Source: Paradesertivirga superstes (GTDB taxonomy: Bacteria > Bacteroidota > Bacteroidia > Sphingobacteriales > Sphingobacteriaceae). From it: 64,000 bases of DNA. The stretch's first letter is position 1; the number at the start of each line of letters is the position of its first letter. The translations under genes were made by a program, and so were the position numbers. This document shows positions 50,485 to 59,737 of this stretch, one piece after another. Location: NCBI RefSeq assembly GCF_037622515.1, contig NZ_JBBJCN010000001.1:1054001-1118000 (forward strand), in the 5' to 3' direction. The notes beneath the pieces are model-generated. The model was given only the letters and a program-made list of their open reading frames with translations. It had not been told where the DNA came from and did not search any database.

Positions 50485-53400
50485 CTAAAAAGTTACGTTT
50501 GCACCAAAAGTTATATAGCGATAGAATGGATAACGCCCACTAAAAGTGCCTATGTTATTATTATTAGGATCGCCTTCATTTGCGACTGTTCTAAGCGCTT
50601 CCGGATCCCATCCATCTTTTATATGGCTATTTTCCCACAAATCGTTTCCTGAAAAATACATGCGCATCCTTTGGATTTTAGCTTTATCTGTAATGGACTT
50701 AGGGATAGTGTATCCTATTACAAGATTCTTTAAACGCAGATATGAGGCATTTTCGATTACCCAGTCGGATGGGTGATAATTGTAGTTGTTTATGGCGCCA
50801 GTTGTAGAGATTCGTGGCAGATTAGCGTCTGTTCGAGTTGGTGTCCACCATTCATTATAAAAGGCATTATTTTGTGCCTGAAAGATTACCTGTGCCGGAA
50901 TCCTCCAATTACCGGTTCTTGCTAATGCGCGTTTACCAACACCCTGAAAAATGATATTGAAGTCAAAACCTTTCCACTCGGCCCCGGCATTAAAAGAGTA
51001 AGAGTAACGCGGGTCATCAGTACCTAAAAATTTTGCATCTTCAGGAAAAGTAATTTTTCCGTCGCCATTTATATCGTTAAACATATTATCCCCCAGAGCC
51101 AGTCGTGCATTAGCCTGCGCGGTACTTGCACCACTGGGCATTCCGATGTTATTACCGGGTAATAAGAGTTTATATGCATCGAGCTGCTCCTGGGTTTGAA
51201 TACGACCAGCATGTTCAAGGCCGAAATAAGAGTTAATCGGGTAACCTTCAACAGCACTATTGAAGCCCTGGTTGGCACTGGAAATCAGTTTCTGACCGCC
51301 AAAATTCACCAACTCATTTTTCGAATCTGATAAATTACCGCCAACATGATAACTTACTCCTCCAATCTGCTGTCTCCAATTGATTCCCAGCTCCCATCCT
51401 TTTGTTTCAAGTTCACCATTATTTCCTCTTGGTGCTGTAGCCCCGATAACCGCCGGAAATGTGCGGGCAATGAGCATGTTTTTATTCTGCTTTACAAAAT
51501 AATCAAAGGTTCCGTAAAGCCGGTTTTTCAGCAAGCTGTAATCAAGTCCCAAATTTGCAGTTTGAACTTCCTCCCAGGTTCTGTCGAGTGCTACAAGATT
51601 TCCCGGAGCAACTCTTACAACCGGAGAAGTACCTATTATGGGGAAACCGCTTGCTGTTTGTCCTGTGGAGAAATTGAAATTTAAAAGCTGCAAATAATCA
51701 TATAGATCAATGCCGCTTTGATTCCCGACTTTGCCCCAGGACGCCCGTACTTTCAGCTCATCAACAAAACTGATATTTTCCATAAATTTCTCTTCTGAAA
51801 CTCTCCAGGCGCCTAAAAATCCGTAAAACAATTTCCAACGATCTTCTTTTGCGAATTTTGATGAACCGTCATAACGCGCATTTGTCTCAAAGAGATACTT
51901 GTTCTTATAAGAATAATTAAACCTACTGAAATACCCACTTAGGGCATAATGGTTTTGAGCCTCGATTGTTGTTCTTCCCGCAGCATCTGTTGCAGTGCTA
52001 TTGCTTAATGAAGGTGGCACCCCAGCTACAACATCTAGAGTTCGCCCTAAAAAACGGTTTGTTTCATCCCGTTCATATTGAGCTCCGAGCATTGCTTTGA
52101 AATCGTGATCATTTTTAAAGACTTTTGCCCACTCTAAAAAGCCATTCAGATTATAGTAGGATTCTCTTCTAGCCCCACGCTGATAAGCATTTCTGGTGTT
52201 GTTTGTAGAAGTAATATTTGAAATAACTTGAGTTCCGCTGTAATCGTAGAAGGTAATCAGGTTTTCCTGAGTTCTATAGTCAGTATTATGAAAGTAATAT
52301 CCTAGGGATCCAACAGCCTTAAGATTTTTTAAAACATTGTAGGTAAGATTAAAATTAGTATTAATTCTTGAATTATATTCCTTATTCTCACCACCTAAAT
52401 CTGCAATATTATTAACAGTCGCATTCCCCAGGCCTGAACCCCACACATATGGTTTTCCGTTTATACTGTTTAAAGGAAGTCCAGGTTGAATACCGTTATT
52501 TAATATATTCCCTAAGCCGGTTGGCTGAAATATATTATTCATTTCCAGAGACAAATTACTTTCGACTTTGAACTTTGGGGTCACCTGGTAGTCATTAACC
52601 AGACGTAAGTTATACCGTTTATTTTCATTGTTTCCTACCTGCAATAAGCTTCCATCGTTTAGATAAGCTAAGGACACGCGATAACCAGCTTTCTCACCCC
52701 GCCCAGCAACACTCAATTGATGCTCCGAAGAAGTGGCATTCCCCCATAAAACATCCTGCATCGTTCCGGGAAAAAATACGAAATCTTTTACATCTGTGAA
52801 ATTTGTACCATAACCCAAGGCCGTTGCTTCGGCTTTCGAAAGCCATGTTTTGTTATTTTGAACGGCATAAATGGCCATGTCTGCATAATTGTTCCAGATA
52901 TCGGTTGAAGCAAATCCATCGGCAGTTCTGGCCTCTTTCATCATCGGCCCCCATCCGGCTATGTCTACCAGATGCGGTTGGAGGCCAATATTTTTTTTGG
53001 ATGCAGCAAAGTTATAATCAATAACAGCTTTACCTGTTTTAGCTTTCTTTGTTGTGATTAGAACTACTCCGCCTGCAGCTCTGGCTCCATAAATCGATGC
53101 AGATGCATCTTTTAAGAATGATATACTTTCGATATCCGCCGGATTAAAAGAATTTAGTGCACCAAGATTTGGAATAGGTAATCCATCGACGATTACAAGG
53201 GGTTCGGTGCCATTTACAGAAGTTGCACCCCTAACCTGAAAATTCCAGTTTTCTCGCCCAGGTTGCGCAGAGCTTCTTGTAACAGTAACACCTGGAGCCT
53301 GCCCTTGCAATGCAGCTAAGGGACTGGCAATTGGCCCTCGATTTTCGAATGTTTTGGCACTAACCTGGGATACCGACCCGGTCAAGGTTGCCTTTCTTTG

Positions 53401-53763
53401 TGTTCCGTAACCTACCACCACAACTTCCTCAAGATTTCTACTATCTGACGTCAAAATTATATTAAGTGGGACTGACGAGGTTACTTCCCTTTCAATAGTA
53501 AGGTATCCTATATAAGAAATTTGCAATATTGCTCCATTGGAAGCATTTATACGAAATTCTCCGTTGATGTCCGTGACGGTCCCAATCGTGGAGCCTTTAA
53601 CTTTTACGGAAGCACCAATAATCGCTTCCCGGGTTTCAGAGTCACTGACTTTCCCTGTTACAATTCCACTTTGCTGAGAATAAACCAAACTGGAAAATAA
53701 AGTAAAGCCGATGAACATTAAGGAAAAGATTTTACGTTGATTTAATGCAATAACGAGGTTCAT
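50485..53763 (-). CDS. SusC-family TonB-dependent glycan transporter 2
   Basis: The 1092-residue outer-membrane transporter has a signal peptide (cut near 29) and a carboxypeptidase-regulatory-like domain at 33-115 (VTGKVSDSETREAIIGASVKV). It continues with EEVVVVGYGTQRK, a plug domain (QGQAPGVTVTRS, FLKDASASIYGARAAGGVV) and a beta-barrel ending YRYITFGANVTF. It pairs with SusD2 to import a second glycan or a different fragment of the same glycan. It resembles SusC1 only at family level, so the pairs look independently acquired or long diverged. An operator and TATATTTG box lie 105-135 bp upstream. Confidence 0.95.
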   Translation of the reverse strand: MNLVIALNQRKIFSLMFIGFTLFSSLVYSQQSGIVTGKVSDSETREAIIGASVKVKGSTIGTVTDINGEFRINASNGAILQISYIGYLTIEREVTSSVPLNIILTSDSRNLEEVVVVGYGTQRKATLTGSVSQVSAKTFENRGPIASPLAALQGQAPGVTVTRSSAQPGRENWNFQVRGATSVNGTEPLVIVDGLPIPNLGALNSFNPADIESISFLKDASASIYGARAAGGVVLITTKKAKTGKAVIDYNFAASKKNIGLQPHLVDIAGWGPMMKEARTADGFASTDIWNNYADMAIYAVQNNKTWLSKAEATALGYGTNFTDVKDFVFFPGTMQDVLWGNATSSEHQLSVAGRGEKAGYRVSLAYLNDGSLLQVGNNENKRYNLRLVNDYQVTPKFKVESNLSLEMNNIFQPTGLGNILNNGIQPGLPLNSINGKPYVWGSGLGNATVNNIADLGGENKEYNSRINTNFNLTYNVLKNLKAVGSLGYYFHNTDYRTQENLITFYDYSGTQVISNITSTNNTRNAYQRGARRESYYNLNGFLEWAKVFKNDHDFKAMLGAQYERDETNRFLGRTLDVVAGVPPSLSNSTATDAAGRTTIEAQNHYALSGYFSRFNYSYKNKYLFETNARYDGSSKFAKEDRWKLFYGFLGAWRVSEEKFMENISFVDELKVRASWGKVGNQSGIDLYDYLQLLNFNFSTGQTASGFPIIGTSPVVRVAPGNLVALDRTWEEVQTANLGLDYSLLKNRLYGTFDYFVKQNKNMLIARTFPAVIGATAPRGNNGELETKGWELGINWRQQIGGVSYHVGGNLSDSKNELVNFGGQKLISSANQGFNSAVEGYPINSYFGLEHAGRIQTQEQLDAYKLLLPGNNIGMPSGASTAQANARLALGDNMFNDINGDGKITFPEDAKFLGTDDPRYSYSFNAGAEWKGFDFNIIFQGVGKRALARTGNWRIPAQVIFQAQNNAFYNEWWTPTRTDANLPRISTTGAINNYNYHPSDWVIENASYLRLKNLVIGYTIPKSITDKAKIQRMRMYFSGNDLWENSHIKDGWDPEALRTVANEGDPNNNNIGTFSGRYPFYRYITFGANVTF

Positions 53764-53868
53764 ATTTTTTAGGTTTAATTTAAAAATGCCAGGAAATCAT
53801 TTTTTAAGATACCACCATTAAGTGCCGATTAAAAATGATTTTAAATAACCTGTTTTAAAATTTATAAT

Positions 53869-53897
53869 CAAATATACAGCTCCTAAACCGATTTAGT
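53869..53897 (-). promoter_or_regulatory. LacI-type operator and promoter for SusC2-SusD2
   Basis: The site CCTAAACCGATTTAGT (53882-53897) has one end mismatch. It is followed on the minus strand, after exactly 5 nt, by TATATTTG (53876-53869). Confidence 0.78.
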
Positions 53898-54157
53898 AAA
53901 TTTGATAAAACATTTATTTTTCTCTTAAAGAACAAAGGTATTTAGGGTTAATGTGTTATAAAAAAACTCTTTTTTTTATAATAATTTCAACAGATCCTCG
54001 ATTATAGCAATAACGCTGCTACAGGCATTGAACATTATCAAGGCTATCAAACTACTTCCTTGTGGAAAGAACCTTTTTATTCTGGGAATTTTCACTATAC
54101 TAATCATTTCTTCTTATACATTGTATCTCTTATTTCTCTTTCAGGAGGCTCTCGTGA

Positions 54158-55435
54158 CTAAATCTTGTGTCTCCACTTGATGATGATTGGGGAACTGTAT
54201 TTTTTCGATTCATTTATAAGAAATTTTTTAAAATTACTTTCAGTAGTGAACGAAGAATCGCTTTCACTCCAGCCTGCATAAAACCGAAAAGTTGAATTAT
54301 TCAGCATGTTTAATGTCATCATATAAGTATCTTGAATGTCACCTGCTTTACCAGAACTTAAACCTGCGCTATTAAAATTCTTTTTAGGAACCATTATGGC
54401 CATTCCCAGTTCATCATTATTCTCACTTTGTTTGTCATAAGTATACAGAACGTTAGCATCTTCGATATTTAGGATATGGGAGGCAGCACTTTTCAATTTA
54501 ACTATTCCGGTGACGAGTTTCGCCCCATTGGGTGCATTCTCAATAGTAACATTACTTTCGTAGAAATACTTGCCGGCCCATATCTTAATCTCTTCAGTCA
54601 GCTTTAATGGCGCAACTCCCGGAAGAACTTTCCACTCAGGATAAGTCAATTTTAAAATGCCAAGTAGTGGGCCGTCAGCCACGACGTCGAAAATTACTTT
54701 ACCCATATTTAGTCCCCCCAGACGGATTAATGTGTCTCTTCCCTTATAAGGGAGCGATAAGGCAAGCGAACCCGCTCCCAATGAAGCGCCTACTTTTAAT
54801 ATATCCATGCCCCATACTGCCTGTTCATGATAGTTTATTTTTGGATTGATGCCCACATTATCCATCATCATTTTGGCTGTAGTTTTGCCCCAGATATCCT
54901 TTCCGTTACGAATGTCGAAATATAACCTGAAACCAACTTTGTCGTTTTCCCATGCCGGCCCTTCAGTTAAAAATGGAGGTAAAGGTGTTTTAGTAAAATC
55001 AGTTCCTAGCTGACCAGCGGGGATAGAATCATTTGTTAACAAAGGGCCAAATGTATCATCCGCATTTTTTCTGCGATGTCTCACGTGGACTCGTGCACCA
55101 GAAGGGCTACTACCAATCTTGCCGATAGAAACAGGCAATTTTATCTCCTCTTTACCAGCAAAGGATAAAAGCAAGTACGCCTCGTCCCATTTGCCGTCTT
55201 TATTTGTGTCAATATGCTGAACGACATTCACCCCGGCACTAAGGAACTTATCGGCCGGAATGAATCCAAACTTGTCTTCAAGGATAGCTCTGTTTAGTGT
55301 TATAAGTTCATCGTCTCGCTGAGAACTGTGCGGATTTTGGAGTATCAGTGTCTTTCTTGACGTGCAGGAGGCTAATCCCATTACAGCAGAAAGAAGCATG
55401 AAGGTAAATTTAAATCTTACAGAGATTCTTTTCAT
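54158..55435 (-). CDS. DUF4861-type lipoprotein
   Basis: The 425-residue lipoprotein has lipobox GLASC (Cys24). The body is all-beta, with HIDTNKDGKWDEAYLLLSF, GPAWENDKVGFRLYFDIRNG, MDNVGINPKINYHEQAVWGM and FYAGWSESDSSF. The 'GPAWEND-VGFR-YFD' and 'G-D-L-VG-SLG-G-L' blocks match what I know of DUF4861 proteins, which are frequent in Bacteroidota uronate loci. Their activity is not settled in my knowledge; a lyase or carbohydrate-binding role is possible. It is last in the unit with the 391-aa lyase and GH106, 121 bp downstream of GH106. Confidence 0.65.
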   Translation of the reverse strand: MKRISVRFKFTFMLLSAVMGLASCTSRKTLILQNPHSSQRDDELITLNRAILEDKFGFIPADKFLSAGVNVVQHIDTNKDGKWDEAYLLLSFAGKEEIKLPVSIGKIGSSPSGARVHVRHRRKNADDTFGPLLTNDSIPAGQLGTDFTKTPLPPFLTEGPAWENDKVGFRLYFDIRNGKDIWGKTTAKMMMDNVGINPKINYHEQAVWGMDILKVGASLGAGSLALSLPYKGRDTLIRLGGLNMGKVIFDVVADGPLLGILKLTYPEWKVLPGVAPLKLTEEIKIWAGKYFYESNVTIENAPNGAKLVTGIVKLKSAASHILNIEDANVLYTYDKQSENNDELGMAIMVPKKNFNSAGLSSGKAGDIQDTYMMTLNMLNNSTFRFYAGWSESDSSFTTESNFKKFLINESKKYSSPIIIKWRHKI

Positions 55436-55556
55436 TGAGTACGTATATATCTTAGTTTTACTTTATTACAGGTCATCGTTTCTGGAGCAGAACAGGTTAA
55501 TGGGTTATGAACAAAAAAATCCCTTTCATCTGTAATCCGGTTAAAGGCTTAAAACT

Positions 55557-58500
55557 TTATATCAGCTTCTCTGCTGCAATAAGTAAGCGCAGCGGGCCTA
55601 ACAGTCCTGATTCCAGTAAAGGCGAATCTTTATCAAAATTCTTCCATACGGCGAAACCTATTCGTTCTCCTGGCTTGGGTTGATTATTTACATACCAGTC
55701 CGGAAGCTTTTTAATGAACCGATGCTCGCTGTATTCGTGCTCGACAGGCAGGTGCTCATCACCAATCAACCGGTTTTGCCAGAGATTGGTAACTTTAATT
55801 TCCAATTGGTTTGGACCTCGCTTTACTGCATCGGTAATATCTGCTATAAAGGGCTCCTTCCAGAGAACATCTACTTCCTTGCCGTTTATCTTTAATTCAG
55901 CAATAACCTCTACTCTTCCCAGATCTAAAAACAGCCGTTTTCCCGCTTGTAAATCATCGGCAGAAAGCATCATAATTTTAAAGTAAGAAGCGGTTCCCGA
56001 AAAGTGCTTCACATTAAAGTCCGGGTGGTCTTTCAGAGAAATGAGTTCAGAGAGCGTTATTTCCGCAGGGGCGCCTGTACCTTTAGGGAATTGCACTTTC
56101 CATGAACCTGAGATGCTTCTCGAATTGCATTGAGTGATCAATCCGATTTCTGTAACGGAGTTTGGGCCTTTCAGAGCGTATTTCCCGTTACTCCAGAAAA
56201 GGGCCTTTAGCTTGCCGTTGGGATTTACTGCCACTGAAGCTGAGGGAGTATTTATAGAATCTGGCAGTCCCTTCCTGAAAAGTGCTTCGATTTCTGCCCG
56301 AGAAAGTGCTTTTGTAAATAATTCCGGCTTAGTATGATTTCCCTCGAAGAAGCTTGTAAAATGGTCTTGAACCACAATAGTTTCTAATCCGGGATGAACG
56401 ATAAAGGCTGAAGGAGTACCAGTGGATGCAGATTTACCGTTGATGAATAATGAGGGCTTAGCATTCTGGTAAACCACTGCGATATGTGTCCAGCCGCTTA
56501 ATGGTTTTGAATACGAAAGGACCTCTCTTGCTCCGGTGCTTCTTTCATATACTCTTACCGCATTTTGTCCGGCTGATAAACCAAATGCAGCATGTCCTTT
56601 CCCATATACTTCTTCGCCTGCCGGAGGATGGAACAACATGCTCCTGCCATTATGAGCAAAAGTGTCTGGCTTTGCCCATACTGCTACCGTGAATGCATTT
56701 TGAACATCACGATATTTATCAGCATCCGGCTCCTTAAAAGGAGCGACGGATAGTACCTCTTTTCCATCTTTCAACAGAGCATTGTAAGCCGGTTTTGCAT
56801 TCTTTCTAAAGACTATAAAACAGGAACCTGCGGGTTCCATCTCCAACGGAAGTATGGTTCGCCCATCTGATGTTTCATAAATCCCTGCTTCATAACTGCT
56901 GCCGTTGTCGCTGCTCCATATTTCCGGCTGTTTTCCGCTCAGGCGAAAGCTGCAGACTATACTCTCCTTACGCCGCCTGTGGTTTGACACGAAGTAGAAC
57001 TCGATATCGCCAACAGTCTTATGAATATAATGAATTGCTGCATCCTGATTTTCTGAAGTAAAACTAAAATCCGGACTTATACTTAATTCTCCCAAAACTT
57101 CCTCTAGCGGTTTCCCCCAAATGATCCTGCCTTTACCAAAACTTCTTTCAGTGACAGATTCACCATCCAGATTACCATACAATTCCTGAACAATTTCTTG
57201 CACTTCTGAGTCTTTGGAGGATAAACCAAACGCCTTAGAAGGCTTGCTGCTCACCATTAGAACCATTCCGTCGGCAACTAAATCTTTAATTTTATTTAGA
57301 GATGATGGAAGGATTGCCTGCAAAGGCGCCATCAGGCAGAGCTGATAACTCATACCATCCGGCAAAACGATTTTACCGTTGGAAATTTTAAAACGTTTAT
57401 GCAAAGCATCTGGCCCGCAGACGTCCCCTGAATAGCCTTTAGGTAATAATCTGTAAACATCAGGAACGCCTGACTCAGGGACATCGCCTTTAAAGTAACA
57501 GACGTCGGATACGGTTAAGCCCTGCTGCAATAAATATTGCGAGCGTTTTAGATAGCCGGTCCAGGCATGAGCCTGTTCTGTCCAGGTATTGTTCCTGTCG
57601 ATATGCATACCGAAAGGCCCCATGGTCATGCCCGGCAACCCTGTTGTATACGGCTGATGAACAAAAGTGTGAAATACAAGCCTGTTAACGCCCAGGGTAT
57701 AAAAGTAATCGCCTTCAGCTTTTAAAGAGTAAGGATAATCGGTCCACTTTGAAGTTGCCGGCATGGCGGTAAAAGCCTCGGCCGCAACGATCTTCTTTCC
57801 ATATAAATGAGCGGATGACACAGCCTGCTTCGAATAAATATCACTTCCGTAGATATAGCGGGTCCAGAATTCGCACATCATAATATCAAGGTGCTGCCCA
57901 ACCTGTAAACTGTCAAAATTACCGTCGCCATAAGGTTCTGCATAGAAATCCAGCCCGCGTTCATGGCATTTATCGGCGAAATGGCCGTAAAAGTTCTCAG
58001 CTAAAAGGTCGGCATGGATTTTCCTGATGTCCCATAAAAACCGTTCAGTATCTTCCACGCTTCCAACAATCCTGCCCGTCATTGCTGGCATCCATTTCAT
58101 TAGTTCATAGTTTTTCCGCTGCTTAAATTCTTCCGGAAAGTTGATTGTCCAATTTTGCTTTCCGGCTTCCCAGCTATCTACAGTAATGCCCTTTAAGCCA
58201 TTCCTCACACTTGTCTTAATCTTTCCGAGTAGTCTATCCAGAAAGGCCTCAAAATGAAGATCAAGTGCTGCTTTTCTAAACTTATCTAATTCCAGCCCTT
58301 TACCAGCATCCGGATGTGCTGCATTTTCTTCGCCCGTTGTGGTATGTCCGATTCTAAGGATGGTCCAGTTTCCTTCAGGCGCCTTCCAGCTTAGTCTCCC
58401 GTCCTCATTCATGAAGCGGCTGATGTCAAGTACTGTGTCGGGATTAATAATCAGGTCAGGCCCTAACGCGGGGGTATCGCCACTGAAGGTACCGTGTGTA

Positions 58501-59606
58501 TTACTTGTTTTACCTGGCCAGCCGCCTAATCTCGGCCCATTATGTAATTCGATATCCGACAGCCATGTAGAACTTGTAACGCTTAAACGATAATACTTCG
58601 CTGAAACGGCGTTGAAGCTCAGGGCAGTTGGGGTATCCATTTCCCTTAATTCGGGGCTGGCTATCCTGCCAATGGGCCTGAAATCTACACCATCATGAGA
58701 AGTTTCCAAAAGAAATACCGGGGGATGATCCCGCGGGCCATCGAATAGATCGCGCGGCACTTCTGCCTTTCTTAATATAGTAATTGCACGTGCTTCAAAG
58801 GGCTCCGAAAATTCTAATACAATGGAGGCTCGTCCGGAATTTTCGCCTGTCCCGCCGCTATCTTTATCAAAGACTCCCGCCCCGATATTATAAGCCGTTG
58901 GGTCGCTACCTGCTGAGGCATTACTCACCTCAAGGCGGATTTTAGTTTCCGGATTTCTATCTGTTATTATGGTTTTATCTGTTTCTTTTCCATCTAACAG
59001 CACCCGAACCAGCCTGTCTTTCATCAAAAACTTTTCGGCCGTTAAAGAAGGATAAGCAATAACCCTCGCATCACGGTAGTAATTCTGCTTTGCGTACGGC
59101 CTTGGTAGCTGCCGGGTGATTTTGCCCCTACTACTTACCAAAGTTTCGGTCCAAACCAGTTGCTGCATACTCATCTCGGGAGTAATCCATGGTCCGCCGG
59201 CACCAGAATATCCCGGGGAATTATGAAGGTTAAATTCTATTCCCAGCCTTTGCGCCTCGGTAATTGCATGCACAGTAGCATCCATCCAATCCTCTTTAGC
59301 ATAATCCACCGGACCCCGGGGTATACCAACCGCCGAATTAAAACAGATTGCTCCGCCAATACCCATACGCTTCATGGCTTCCAGGTCTTTTGTTATACCT
59401 TCTTTTGTGATATTGCCGTTCATCCACATATAAAAAACCCAGGGGCGGGCGGACTCGGGGGGTGATATGAAATGCTTTTCAAGATCCGAAATCGAGATTT
59501 CATCCAAGTTGCTTAATGTATCTGCTACTGCTTTTGGAAGCATTGGCATGAACATCATCCCGGCAGAGGTGATAATTGTGTTTTTTAGAAAGTTTCGGCG
59601 TTGCAT
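55557..59606 (-). CDS. GH106-type alpha-L-rhamnosidase with inserted LamG domain
   Basis: The ATG at 59606 gives MQRRNFLKNTIITSAGMMFM, a twin-Arg-like export signal. The ATG at 59648 lies inside a hairpin and adds 14 unneeded residues. The 1349-residue product has the GH106 opening PPESARPWVFYMWMNGNITK and LEAMKRMGIGGAICFN, and barrel segments EFNLHNSPGYSGAGGPW, ITVDSWEAGKQNW and DFYAEPYGDGN. It has the family's C-terminal domain SGSWKVQFPKGTGAP...FSGTASYFK...VTNLWQNRLIGD. Between them lies a LamG/concanavalin-like domain (about 980-1125 counted from 59648; FTVAVWAKPD, GWTHIAVVYQNAKPSLFING). It probably removes alpha-L-rhamnose from the imported glycan in the periplasm. It follows the 391-aa lyase in one unit. 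Confidence 0.8.
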   Translation of the reverse strand: MQRRNFLKNTIITSAGMMFMPMLPKAVADTLSNLDEISISDLEKHFISPPESARPWVFYMWMNGNITKEGITKDLEAMKRMGIGGAICFNSAVGIPRGPVDYAKEDWMDATVHAITEAQRLGIEFNLHNSPGYSGAGGPWITPEMSMQQLVWTETLVSSRGKITRQLPRPYAKQNYYRDARVIAYPSLTAEKFLMKDRLVRVLLDGKETDKTIITDRNPETKIRLEVSNASAGSDPTAYNIGAGVFDKDSGGTGENSGRASIVLEFSEPFEARAITILRKAEVPRDLFDGPRDHPPVFLLETSHDGVDFRPIGRIASPELREMDTPTALSFNAVSAKYYRLSVTSSTWLSDIELHNGPRLGGWPGKTSNTHGTFSGDTPALGPDLIINPDTVLDISRFMNEDGRLSWKAPEGNWTILRIGHTTTGEENAAHPDAGKGLELDKFRKAALDLHFEAFLDRLLGKIKTSVRNGLKGITVDSWEAGKQNWTINFPEEFKQRKNYELMKWMPAMTGRIVGSVEDTERFLWDIRKIHADLLAENFYGHFADKCHERGLDFYAEPYGDGNFDSLQVGQHLDIMMCEFWTRYIYGSDIYSKQAVSSAHLYGKKIVAAEAFTAMPATSKWTDYPYSLKAEGDYFYTLGVNRLVFHTFVHQPYTTGLPGMTMGPFGMHIDRNNTWTEQAHAWTGYLKRSQYLLQQGLTVSDVCYFKGDVPESGVPDVYRLLPKGYSGDVCGPDALHKRFKISNGKIVLPDGMSYQLCLMAPLQAILPSSLNKIKDLVADGMVLMVSSKPSKAFGLSSKDSEVQEIVQELYGNLDGESVTERSFGKGRIIWGKPLEEVLGELSISPDFSFTSENQDAAIHYIHKTVGDIEFYFVSNHRRRKESIVCSFRLSGKQPEIWSSDNGSSYEAGIYETSDGRTILPLEMEPAGSCFIVFRKNAKPAYNALLKDGKEVLSVAPFKEPDADKYRDVQNAFTVAVWAKPDTFAHNGRSMLFHPPAGEEVYGKGHAAFGLSAGQNAVRVYERSTGAREVLSYSKPLSGWTHIAVVYQNAKPSLFINGKSASTGTPSAFIVHPGLETIVVQDHFTSFFEGNHTKPELFTKALSRAEIEALFRKGLPDSINTPSASVAVNPNGKLKALFWSNGKYALKGPNSVTEIGLITQCNSRSISGSWKVQFPKGTGAPAEITLSELISLKDHPDFNVKHFSGTASYFKIMMLSADDLQAGKRLFLDLGRVEVIAELKINGKEVDVLWKEPFIADITDAVKRGPNQLEIKVTNLWQNRLIGDEHLPVEHEYSEHRFIKKLPDWYVNNQPKPGERIGFAVWKNFDKDSPLLESGLLGPLRLLIAAEKLI

Positions 59607-59641
59607 TGAATTTATAAATGAGTATTCTCTTACCTGATAAT

Positions 59642-59685
59642 AACTCATAAAGGCTACTCCTTGCGAAGCATACCCTTTATGAGTT
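59642..59685 (-). terminator. Intergenic hairpin between the 391-aa lyase and GH106
   Basis: A perfect 12-bp stem (AACTCATAAAGG / CCTTTATGAGTT) with a 20-nt loop lies about 50 bp past the lyase stop. It could be a partial terminator or RNA-stability element that lowers GH106 expression relative to the lyase. Confidence 0.5.
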
Positions 59686-59737
59686 GTATATTAATAATCT
59701 CTAACCATGGTTAATATTGAAGTTAAGAGAACATGTG

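Noticed and set aside
53998..54160. A plus-strand open stretch reading NAATGIEHYQGYQTTSLWKE
   Set aside because: No start codon and opposite strand to all genes around; it looks protein-like but I cannot match it to a family.
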